Source of the DNA: Waddliaceae bacterium
Lineage (GTDB): Bacteria > Chlamydiota > Chlamydiia > Chlamydiales > SLFE01
Reading direction: 5' to 3'
NCBI GenBank assembly: GCA_007124415.1
Contig: SLFE01000284.1
Coordinates: forward strand, 1-6,543
DNA: 6,543 bases
Part shown: positions 1-5,808 of the stretch, piece by piece
Layout of the letters: each line of letters opens with the position of its first letter
Position numbering within the stretch: the stretch's first letter is position 1
Translations under genes and position numbers: made by a program
The notes under the pieces: generated by a model
Told to the model about the DNA's origin: nothing
What the model saw: only the letters and a program-made list of their open reading frames with translations
Database searches by the model: none

Positions 1-248
1 GCCTCAAGATCGCTTTTTACGGCGAGAAGACCGAACATTGATCTACCCGAAAGGGAGTTGATCATATAATTGATGTTCTTTTTATCCTCTTCAGTAAGAG
101 GTGCGTCATAATCTCCGGCAGCCTGCCGGGCATTTCCATGATTTTGCACTTGCCGGCTATCGCTGCCGGAAGCGGCCCCTTCAAGAAACATTCCGCTATT
201 TCCTAAACTAAAAATGAGTACGGCTGCTGCTACTGCCAATTTTTTCAT
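1..248 (-). CDS. Secreted protein of unknown function, N-terminal part (truncated by window edge)
   Basis: Translating the minus strand from the ATG at 248-246 gives 82 codons open to the window edge, so the C-terminus is missing. The protein begins MKKLAVAAAVLIFSLGNSG, a typical Sec signal peptide: two lysines, then a hydrophobic core to about residue 16. Cleavage probably falls near the small residues GAAS at 24-27. The visible mature part is polar (SGSDSRQVQNHGNARQAAGD), then acidic and charged (LTEEDKKNINYMINSLSG), and resembles no family I can name. There is no lipobox cysteine. A good ribosome binding site (AAGGGGG, plus-strand 253-259) lies 4 bases upstream and fixes the start. The gene starts 24 bases after the SlyD-like gene ends and is probably co-transcribed with it. 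Likely periplasmic or envelope-associated; function unknown. Confidence 0.7.
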   Translation of the reverse strand, partial: MKKLAVAAAVLIFSLGNSGMFLEGAASGSDSRQVQNHGNARQAAGDYDAPLTEEDKKNINYMINSLSGRSMFGLLAVKSDLE

Positions 249-272
249 ACGGCCCCCTTGCCTAAAGTTTGC

Positions 273-698
273 TCATTCTACATCTTCTACTTTGATATCG
301 ACGGCGATGGTCTGACCGGCCAAAGGATGATTACCGTCTAACTTCACCATTTCGTCGTTGACGTCGACAATCCGGAACAAAGTGGTCGCCCCGTCTTCCG
401 CTCGGTACTCAAGAGTTTCCCCTTTTTCCACTTTGATATCATCGGAAAAACCTTCCTTGTCCATTTCAACAACGGCCTCATCGTTCCTCTCGCCGTAATG
501 CATCTTCGGCTTTAATTCAACGGTTTTGGAATCGCCGGGATTCATACCTACAAGAGAAACTTCAATGCCCGGAATGAGGGTGCCCTCGCCAAGGACAAGC
601 TCATTGGGCTCGTCTGCGGTCTTTTGGAAGACCTCGCCGTTTTCATCCTTAATGACCAACCTAACTTTCAATTTGCTTCCCAGCTTAGCTTCTGCCAT
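273..698 (-). CDS. SlyD-like FKBP-type peptidyl-prolyl cis-trans isomerase
   Basis: 141 residues with no signal peptide, so cytoplasmic. The family isomerises Xaa-Pro bonds and acts as a folding chaperone. The split FKBP domain is visible: first half at about 8-70 with GEGTLIPGIEVSLVGM (37-52), NPGD (53-56) and a HYGE motif (67-70); an inserted chaperone (IF) segment at about 71-118; and the return strand with the SlyD signature DGNHPLAGQT (121-130). The C-terminus stops at VEDVE, without the His/Cys-rich metal-binding tail of E. coli SlyD, so it resembles tail-less SlyD-like FKBPs. The start is supported by AGGGAG (plus-strand 705-710) six bases upstream. It is the first gene of a probable two-gene minus-strand unit with the secreted protein 24 bases downstream. 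The family call is firm; the substrate is unknown. Confidence 0.93.
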   Translation of the reverse strand: MAEAKLGSKLKVRLVIKDENGEVFQKTADEPNELVLGEGTLIPGIEVSLVGMNPGDSKTVELKPKMHYGERNDEAVVEMDKEGFSDDIKVEKGETLEYRAEDGATTLFRIVDVNDEMVKLDGNHPLAGQTIAVDIKVEDVE

Positions 699-856
699 AA
701 ATCACTCCCTGTTCATCCTTTAAACTACCGCATCAAAGCCGCCTGATCAATATAAATTATAAACAACTGGTTTATATAGAGTTATATCAATATTTCTGAA
801 TCCATGCATCCCCTGCGGCTTGCCAGGAATTCTTAAACTCTGTATGAAAGGCGCTA
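699..856. promoter_or_regulatory. AT-rich divergent intergenic region between slyD-like and polX genes
   Basis: 158 bases separate two divergent starts, so promoters for both genes should lie here. On the minus strand a consensus -10 box TATAAT (plus-strand 756-761) would give a leader of about 50 bases for the SlyD-like gene, but I see no good -35 at the expected spacing. The core contains an inverted repeat, TATAAAC (758-764) and GTTTATA (770-776) around a 5-base spacer, flanked by two copies of ATCAATAT (746-753 and 786-793). For polX a Shine-Dalgarno-like AAAGG (847-851) sits 5 bases before the ATG; several TATA-like boxes exist upstream but none stands out. No small gene was found here. 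Confidence 0.5.
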
Positions 857-2599
857 ATGAATAAACAAGACATTGCCGCCATACTTGAAGAAATCGCGGT
901 CCTCATGGAGTTTCAAGGGGAAAACCCCTTCAAAATTCGCGCCTATCAAAACGCCGCCAGGAGTTTGGAGGATTTAAACGAGGAAGAGATCACAGAGCTT
1001 GTCGAAAGCAAAAAACTCTCATCCGTAAAAGGGATCGGCAAGGGACTCGAGGAGAAAATCATCGCCCTTTATACAGACGGCAAGCTCCCCTTTTACGAAA
1101 AACTGAAAAAATCGGTTCCCAAAGGGCTTCAAGAGATGCTGGCAATTCCCGGTCTTGGAGCAAAAAAAATCAAAACTCTTTACGACGAGCTCAAAATCAA
1201 AACAATCCCGCAGCTAAAAAAAGCCTGTGAAGAAGGGAGGATAAGCGAGCTGGAGGGCTTCGGAAACAAGACGGAAGAAAATATCCTCAGGGGCCTTGAG
1301 AATCTGAAAGAATACAGCAAAAGAACACTCTGGTGGGAAGCTCGGGAAATCGTCGAACCCATCCTTGAGGATTTAAAAAAACTCAAGGGCGCTGAGAAGG
1401 TGGAAATAGCCGGAAGCCTCAGGCGTAAACTCGAAACCGTGGGCGATATCGACATTCTCGTCGCTTCTTCAAAACCCGAACCGATCATGAAGTGGTTCAC
1501 CTCGCAGGATTGGGCAGCCTCGATAACAGCTAAAGGAAAAACCAAATCGAGCGTCAGACTGGCCGAAGGAATGCAGATCGACCTTAGAGTCATACCGGAA
1601 GAACAATTCGGTTTTGCCCGGCTCTATTTTACCGGCTCGAAGGAGCACAACATCAGGCTCCGTAAAATCGCGAACGAAAAAGGTTATTCACTAAATGAAT
1701 ATGAACTGTCCCCCTCGGACGGTAAAAATAAGAGCCCTTTCCCGAAAAACAAAAAAAACATCTCCGAAGCCGACATCTACAAGGCCTTAGGCCTCGCCTA
1801 TATCCCTCCGGAGCTTAGGGAAGACCGCGGAGAGATCGAAGCGGCTTTAAAAGATAAACTGCCTGAGCTCGTGGAATTTGACGATATCAAAGGCGTTTTT
1901 CACAACCACACGACAGCCTCCGACGGCCATAACACATTGGAAGAGATGGCCCGCGCCGCCAAAGACATGGGATGGGATTATATCGGAATTGCCGACCACT
2001 CACAGTCGAGCTATCAGGCAAACGGCCTGGACGAAGAACGGCTGATTGAGCAGATCGAAGAGATCAAAAAGCTCAACCGTTCTAAAAAAAATATCGCCCA
2101 CATCTTTTCCGGCACCGAATGCGACATTCTCAACGAAGGGGAGCTTGATTTTAGCGACGACATCTTAAAAGAGCTGGACTATGTCGTCGTTTCCATTCAC
2201 CGCCGTTTTAAAATGGATGAAAAAGCAATGACGAAAAGAATCATCAAAGCCCTGGAACATCCCCTGGCGACCATGCTCGGCCATATGACGGGCAGGCTTC
2301 TTTTAAGGCGGGAACCCTATGCCGTCAACGCGGAAAAAATCATCGACTGCGCCGTTGCCAACGGCAAGATCATCGAGATCAACGCCAACCCTTACCGTCT
2401 GGATATGGATTGGCGCCTATGGAATAAAGCCAAGGAAAAGGGACTCCTCACAAGCATCAATCCCGACGCCCACAGCACCGAACACCTCGCTTTCGTCGAG
2501 GCCGGCATCAACGTCGCCCGCAAAGGCTGGCTTGAGAAGGACGACGTCTTCAACACTTGGCCGCTTGCCAAAGTCAAAAAATTCCTCAAAGATGGTTAG
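857..2599 (+). CDS. polX: DNA polymerase/3'-5' exonuclease PolX (family X polymerase with PHP domain)
   Basis: 580 residues, the usual length of bacterial PolX. Known homologues fill short gaps in repair; the PHP domain provides metal-dependent 3'-5' exonuclease and 3'-end or AP-site processing. N-terminal helix-hairpin-helix region at about 1-150, with DNA-binding hairpins VKGIGKG (57-63), IPGLGAKK (97-104) and LEGFGNKT (132-139). Nucleotidyltransferase palm: GSLRR (186-190), GDIDIL giving aspartates 197 and 199, third aspartate in MQIDLR (242), then the family-typical FTGSKEHN (258-265). PHP domain from about 345 with all nine expected metal ligands: H349, H351, D356, H381, E421, H448, H476, D537, H539. 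Both activities therefore look intact. The ATG at 857 is preceded by AAAGG. The 3' end overlaps the convergent YHS gene by 14 bases. Cytoplasmic. Confidence 0.96.
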   Translation: MNKQDIAAILEEIAVLMEFQGENPFKIRAYQNAARSLEDLNEEEITELVESKKLSSVKGIGKGLEEKIIALYTDGKLPFYEKLKKSVPKGLQEMLAIPGLGAKKIKTLYDELKIKTIPQLKKACEEGRISELEGFGNKTEENILRGLENLKEYSKRTLWWEAREIVEPILEDLKKLKGAEKVEIAGSLRRKLETVGDIDILVASSKPEPIMKWFTSQDWAASITAKGKTKSSVRLAEGMQIDLRVIPEEQFGFARLYFTGSKEHNIRLRKIANEKGYSLNEYELSPSDGKNKSPFPKNKKNISEADIYKALGLAYIPPELREDRGEIEAALKDKLPELVEFDDIKGVFHNHTTASDGHNTLEEMARAAKDMGWDYIGIADHSQSSYQANGLDEERLIEQIEEIKKLNRSKKNIAHIFSGTECDILNEGELDFSDDILKELDYVVVSIHRRFKMDEKAMTKRIIKALEHPLATMLGHMTGRLLLRREPYAVNAEKIIDCAVANGKIIEINANPYRLDMDWRLWNKAKEKGLLTSINPDAHSTEHLAFVEAGINVARKGWLEKDDVFNTWPLAKVKKFLKDG

Positions 2600-3002
2600 T
2601 CATTTCTTCCCAAAACTTATCAGCGCGGAGCCTGTGCTCACGGGGGTTGAGCTCCCACTGCTTCAGCGTCGCCTCGCTGCAAAAAATGTAGAGTTTTCCA
2701 TCTTCGACGCTGTAGTAGCGCGGGACCCCTTCAGAAAGCCTCCCGTCGCTCATAGCCAGAGCGCACCACCCGTCATATTGAGGCTTATATTTTGAAGGAT
2801 CGTCCTTGAATTTTTCGAGATTTTCTTCAGAAACAAAAACCCAGGTTCTCCCTTCGAGCTCTACAGAGTACCTCTCAAGTCCCCTTTCGGGCTCAGGCTC
2901 TGTAAAATAAGTCACAACGTCGTAGCCATCCAGGGCCAATATCTCGCATGAGACAAAAGGCACCCAGCAAAACAATAATGAAAAGAATAAAAAACGGATC
3001 AT
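2586..3002 (-). CDS. Secreted YHS domain-containing protein
   Basis: 138 residues from the ATG at 3002-3000. The frame stays open upstream, but this start overlaps the thymidine kinase stop (TGATG), has a GGAG site 8 bases upstream and begins directly with a signal peptide (MIRFLFFSLLFCWVPFVSC), so it is preferred. C19 in FVSC could be a weak lipobox; otherwise signal peptidase I would cleave near residues 19-23. The mature part is a YHS domain: LDGYDVVTYF (24-33), a WVFVSEENLEKFKDDPSKY core (54-72), PQYDGWCA (74-81) and DGKLYIFCS (101-109). C80 matches the conserved domain cysteine and C108 may be a second ligand or disulfide partner. YHS domains are linked to metal (often copper) binding, but the role of this stand-alone exported class is not established. 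Likely periplasmic and co-expressed with thymidine kinase. Confidence 0.87.
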   Translation of the reverse strand: MIRFLFFSLLFCWVPFVSCEILALDGYDVVTYFTEPEPERGLERYSVELEGRTWVFVSEENLEKFKDDPSKYKPQYDGWCALAMSDGRLSEGVPRYYSVEDGKLYIFCSEATLKQWELNPREHRLRADKFWEEMTNHL

Positions 3003-3607
3003 CAGCTGCACTCCAATGCAAAAGCTTTTTTGTTGATTTGATAGCAATTGCGGCACCTGGCCTCGTAGCACTCCTCTCCGCCTACAAGGATCGTTTCATC
3101 CTCGTAATTTGCGGCAAGGCCATTGATGAGCCTCTGAGTGTGGTTGGCCTCATTGCCGCAAGACATGCATATAGCCCTCAACTTAATCACCTCGTCGGCA
3201 ATGGCCATAAGCGAGGGAACAATTCCGAACGGCTCGCCGCGAAAATCCATGTCCAGGCCCGCCACAATGACACGTATTCCTCTGTCGATACAATCCTGAA
3301 CCACAGGAACGACTTCTTCGGGAAAAAACTGGATTTCATCAATGCCGATAATATCGATCGAGTCATCGGCCAGTTTTGCCAAGGTCTTCACCCCCTCTTC
3401 GCAGCTCGTCACAGGATAAGCCTCTCTTTTCCGGCCGTTATGAGTGACGATGCATGAGTAGGATTTTCGATTGTCGATTTTATGCTTGATTGTCAGCACA
3501 TTTTTTTTTGCATACTCCGCCCGCCTCAAACGGTACATCAGCTCCTCAGTCTTGCCTGAAAACATGGAACCGCATATCACTTCCAACTTTCCAATTTTTC
3601 CTATCAT
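3002..3607 (-). CDS. tdk: Thymidine kinase (type II, TK1-like)
   Basis: 201 residues, normal for bacterial type II thymidine kinases, which phosphorylate thymidine (and deoxyuridine) with ATP to give dTMP in the salvage pathway. Walker A GSMFSGKT is at 13-20 with K19 and T20; the Walker B/catalytic region GIDEIQFF at 88-95 carries D90 and E91; AGLDMDFRGEPF (116-127) matches the conserved DxxFRG segment before the lasso. Four zinc cysteines are present as CMSC (C147, C150) and CRNC (C185, C188), and VGGEECYEA (175-183) is the nucleoside-binding loop. The frame remains open upstream, but the ATG at 3607-3605 gives the standard N-terminus and has AGGA (plus-strand 3613-3616) five bases upstream. 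First gene of a two-gene unit: its TGA overlaps the YHS ATG by one base. Cytoplasmic, homotetrameric in the family. Confidence 0.96.
   Translation of the reverse strand: MIGKIGKLEVICGSMFSGKTEELMYRLRRAEYAKKNVLTIKHKIDNRKSYSCIVTHNGRKREAYPVTSCEEGVKTLAKLADDSIDIIGIDEIQFFPEEVVPVVQDCIDRGIRVIVAGLDMDFRGEPFGIVPSLMAIADEVIKLRAICMSCGNEANHTQRLINGLAANYEDETILVGGEECYEARCRNCYQINKKAFALECS
3011..3014 (-). promoter_or_regulatory. Ribosome binding site for the YHS gene, inside the tdk coding end
   Basis: GGAG on the minus strand lies within the last codons of thymidine kinase, 8 bases before the ATG at 3002-3000. It decides in favour of the 138-residue start over in-frame upstream codons that would lie inside the kinase gene, and together with the TGATG stop/start overlap it suggests coupled translation. 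Confidence 0.55.
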
Positions 3608-3640
3608 CAAATTCCTGTTTTTTAAAAAATTACGAATGCC

Positions 3641-3652
3641 TATAGTACTATA
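3641..3652. repeat. Perfect 12-base palindrome in divergent promoter region
   Basis: TATAGTACTATA equals its own reverse complement. It contains a -10-like TACTAT on each strand (minus 3647-3642, plus 3646-3651) and a TATAGT on each strand. Only the minus-strand -10 has a convincing -35 partner. It could be a shared -10 region or a small operator, or chance in AT-rich sequence. Confidence 0.5.
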
Positions 3653-3670
3653 TAACCAAAGGAGGGTCAA
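3642..3670 (-). promoter_or_regulatory. Predicted sigma70-type promoter for tdk-YHS unit
   Basis: On the minus strand TTGACC (plus-strand 3665-3670) and TACTAT (3642-3647) are separated by exactly 17 bases, a good match to a housekeeping promoter. Transcription would begin near 3635, leaving a leader of about 28 bases before the kinase ATG at 3607. The -35 element overlaps the ribosome binding region of the divergent gene and the -10 lies inside a perfect palindrome (3641-3652). Predicted from sequence only. Confidence 0.5.
3658..3666 (+). promoter_or_regulatory. Strong Shine-Dalgarno site for the 80-residue membrane protein
   Basis: AAAGGAGGG contains the full AGGAGG core (3660-3665), five bases before the ATG at 3671. 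It is the strongest ribosome binding site in the window; it marks the first of two nearby ATGs (3671 rather than 3677) as the start and argues that this small gene is truly translated. Confidence 0.75.
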
Positions 3671-3913
3671 ATGACAATGGATTTTTTATCGTGGATCTTC
3701 GTCGCGATGTCGCTGGCAGGAAATGTCTTCGTCATCAAAAAAAATGTGCTGGGCCAATGGATCTGGGCCGCGGCAAACCTCGGCTGGGTTGTCTTTAACT
3801 TAAGCAAAGGGATTTGGTCCGGAGCGTTTTTGTTTTCCGTCTATTTGGGCATGTGCGTCTGGGGCATAATTTCCTGGTCGAAACAAGAAGCCAAAACATC
3901 AGCAAGCGCATGA
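3671..3913 (+). CDS. Small three-helix membrane protein, PnuC-like (half-transporter size)
   Basis: 80 residues with three predicted membrane helices: about 5-22 (FLSWIFVAMSLAGNVFVI), 27-44 (LGQWIWAAANLGWVVFNL) and 48-69 (rich in F, W and G, ending GIISW). A KK pair sits in the first loop and a polar, lysine-containing tail follows helix 3. The tryptophan-rich pattern (QWIW, N36, W39, and W64 with W69) resembles one half of PnuC-family vitamin/nucleoside transporters, which adopt a SWEET-like fold of two three-helix bundles. At this size it could work as a dimer, as SemiSWEETs do; no PQ motif is seen. The substrate is unknown and the PnuC link rests on pattern recognition. A strong ribosome binding site precedes it, it is divergent from thymidine kinase, and its stop overlaps the next start as ATGA, so it is probably coupled to the 632-residue protein. 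Inner membrane. Confidence 0.78.
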   Translation: MTMDFLSWIFVAMSLAGNVFVIKKNVLGQWIWAAANLGWVVFNLSKGIWSGAFLFSVYLGMCVWGIISWSKQEAKTSASA

Positions 3914-5808
3914 TCCCCCTCGAAAAGTCCCAAGCTCCCAATACATCCATCCTAAGCGAGTTGGACGGTCGGCAAACAGCTCGGCTGGGAAAAATCATAA
4001 ACGGCGTCCGGACCCTTCGGGAAGAATCCTATCCTGTGAGCGATCTTTCAGCGTCTTTTAAAAAAAAGCTCTGCCTGTACGCTTCCAGGGGCAACGGCGC
4101 TTTGCGCACCCATCAGATTCTTGAAAGGGTGATCAAAGACTACATTACGGATACAGGCAAAGATTGGCGCGATCTGTCGGAGTATATCGATAGATGCCAA
4201 GCCGAAACCATCGGCATGCTGGCCCTGTCGCTCTACTTCTCAAACAAAAAAAGCCATGATAAGCTTTCGGGCCAATGCCTTATCGCCGTTTTATCCCTTT
4301 TTCTGAAAATCAACGACCCCCTCCCGCCCATCAATGAATGCGATTTTTTCTATGTTGAAAAATCGCTAAAGAATATCTTCTCCAAGTTAAGGAATTTTCA
4401 AAGCGAGAAGGTTCTCGAGTTCTTTCTTTTCGCGATAGATCATGACAAAAAATACAGATTTCTCCCCTATGTCAAAGTTGATTTATTCACCGACTATGCC
4501 GCACGCATTTTCACAGCTATCCCATTCAAGCAATGGCCCGCAAAGGAAGCGAGCTTGATCAGGCTGCTTTCCATTCTGTCGCGAGCTCGGCAAATGAAAC
4601 TTTCAACGGCCCTAGCGGCAGCGAAATGCGACGTGAAAACTGCTGAGCTAGGAGATACTTTGAATCAAATTTTTGTGTCCGAATCCTATTCCGATGCTCT
4701 GCCCTATTTAAAAAAGGTTCAAACCGCGCTTCGTGGAATTACAGAAGAAGAAATCTTTGCGATATTTAAAGTCCCCCTGCCTCTTTTCCGGAGCCGCCCG
4801 GAAGACGGGGGAGAAGCTCTTTTCGTAAGACTCGGATTTAACCGGACTGCCAAAATTCTTCTCTTCGACACTCAAATGGCCGGCTTTTACGAAGCTCCCG
4901 ATAAAAGCCACTGGATCTTCGCCTACGATTCGTACCTCAATTCCATCTCCTGGGGACTTCCGATGCCGGGAAAAATCGAGCAGCTCATGCAAAATTCAAA
5001 AGGGATTTACTCAATTGTCAACAACGGCAATTACTCTGTGGCCGCAATTGATCCCAGATCTGGAAAAATAAAAAAACAAATACAGATAACGCTGCCCAAG
5101 GGGTTAAAAATCGAATCGTCGGTTGTCACTGATAGCGATTTTTTCTACATAATCGGCTATCTCTACAATCATAAAGTGATTTTCGGCGGATCGGTTTTCG
5201 GATCGAAATGGAAAAGTGTTTTCATACATAAGTTTCCCTATTCCAATGTAAAGCCTTTAGGCGATTTCATCAGTTACAAAGATCCTTACAAATCAACTAT
5301 TTACGTCATGAATCAAAAAGGGAAATCGTTTAGACTGAAAAATTGCCATGATGTTTTCACATGCCGAGGCTCCCTCTATCTGGTGAGAAAAAAGTCAGAA
5401 CAATTCTTCATCTCCGAACATGCCATGCCGCGAAAAACCAAGTTCAAGATCGCCTCGCCGAAAAATAGCGTCTGCCTCTACGGCATTTCATTAAAAATCC
5501 AATCCGTCTTCGCAAGCGACACTTGCGTGGGCATCATCGACAACGACGAACCCCGCCTCTTTTTTGTGAATCTTCCAAGCCATCAAACTTTCATAAGCGA
5601 CGCCCTCGCGCCCCGTCTAAGCCAGGTTGTTTCCGACGGCCAAAGGAACGTCTTTTCCCGTGTTGCCGACAGTCCCGTTATTCAAGTTGCGAGCGCAACC
5701 AGCTGCCGGGAAGTCTCATTAACGGGAATTCCGCCGCAAAGCGTCCTTGTCCACGCCGATTCTCAGAACAGGCTCTACTACATTGAATCGGCTAATAAAA
5801 CACTTTGA
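3910..5808 (+). CDS. Large protein of unknown function: helical N-half, beta-rich propeller-like C-half
   Basis: 632 residues from the ATG at 3910. The frame is open back to 3814, but that extension would lie inside the preceding gene; the 3910 start makes an ATGA overlap with the membrane-protein stop. No clear Shine-Dalgarno precedes it, as expected for a coupled start. I do not recognise a family. Residues 1-290 look alpha-helical and charged (for example SEKVLEFFLFAIDHDKKYRF at 165-184), possibly repeat-like. From about 300 the sequence turns into alternating beta-strands with recurring blades such as KGIYSIVNNGNYSVAAIDP (364-382), DSDFFYIIGYLYNHKVIFGG (408-427), STIYVMNQKGKSFRL (462-476), GSLYLVRKKSEQFFISEH (487-504) and NRLYYIESANK (620-630), suggesting a six- or seven-bladed propeller. 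No signal peptide, membrane helix or catalytic motif is evident, so probably a cytoplasmic scaffold or binding protein. The 3' end overlaps the convergent DUF2490-like gene by 17 bases. Confidence 0.85.
   Translation: MIPLEKSQAPNTSILSELDGRQTARLGKIINGVRTLREESYPVSDLSASFKKKLCLYASRGNGALRTHQILERVIKDYITDTGKDWRDLSEYIDRCQAETIGMLALSLYFSNKKSHDKLSGQCLIAVLSLFLKINDPLPPINECDFFYVEKSLKNIFSKLRNFQSEKVLEFFLFAIDHDKKYRFLPYVKVDLFTDYAARIFTAIPFKQWPAKEASLIRLLSILSRARQMKLSTALAAAKCDVKTAELGDTLNQIFVSESYSDALPYLKKVQTALRGITEEEIFAIFKVPLPLFRSRPEDGGEALFVRLGFNRTAKILLFDTQMAGFYEAPDKSHWIFAYDSYLNSISWGLPMPGKIEQLMQNSKGIYSIVNNGNYSVAAIDPRSGKIKKQIQITLPKGLKIESSVVTDSDFFYIIGYLYNHKVIFGGSVFGSKWKSVFIHKFPYSNVKPLGDFISYKDPYKSTIYVMNQKGKSFRLKNCHDVFTCRGSLYLVRKKSEQFFISEHAMPRKTKFKIASPKNSVCLYGISLKIQSVFASDTCVGIIDNDEPRLFFVNLPSHQTFISDALAPRLSQVVSDGQRNVFSRVADSPVIQVASATSCREVSLTGIPPQSVLVHADSQNRLYYIESANKTL

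Noticed and set aside
526..723. Plus-strand frame of 65 codons opposite the SlyD-like gene
   Set aside because: It lies antisense to a clear FKBP gene and its translation is low-complexity without any domain pattern; a shadow frame.
844..864. Six-codon reading frame (ATG to TAA) overlapping the polX start
   Set aside because: A leader peptide was considered, but the ATG has no ribosome binding site of its own and the frame contains no regulatory codon run; probably chance.
1180..1593. Minus-strand frame of 137 codons inside polX
   Set aside because: Ser/Leu-rich translation antisense to well-conserved polX codons, with no start context; a shadow frame.
2624..2658. GGAGC ... GCTCC inverted repeat after the polX stop, considered as a terminator
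   Set aside because: The stem is only 5 bases with a loop of about 19 and no T-run follows; it also lies inside the YHS coding sequence.
2319..2795. Plus-strand frame of 158 codons spanning the polX end and the YHS gene
   Set aside because: Ser/Thr/Pro/Arg-rich translation typical of an out-of-frame read; both strands there are explained by recognisable genes.
2948..3457. Plus-strand frame of 169 codons opposite thymidine kinase
   Set aside because: Antisense to an unmistakable thymidine kinase; no ribosome binding site or domain pattern.
3608..3670. N-terminal extension of thymidine kinase by 21 residues
   Set aside because: It would cover the promoter and palindrome; the internal ATG at 3607 gives the standard family N-terminus and has its own ribosome binding site.
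3814..3909. N-terminal extension of the 632-residue protein by 32 residues
   Set aside because: It would lie inside the preceding membrane-protein gene in another frame; the ATGA overlap at 3910-3913 gives a more natural start.
5523..5786. Plus-strand frame of 87 codons inside the 632-residue gene
   Set aside because: Arg/Pro/Ser-rich out-of-frame translation with no start signal; a shadow frame.
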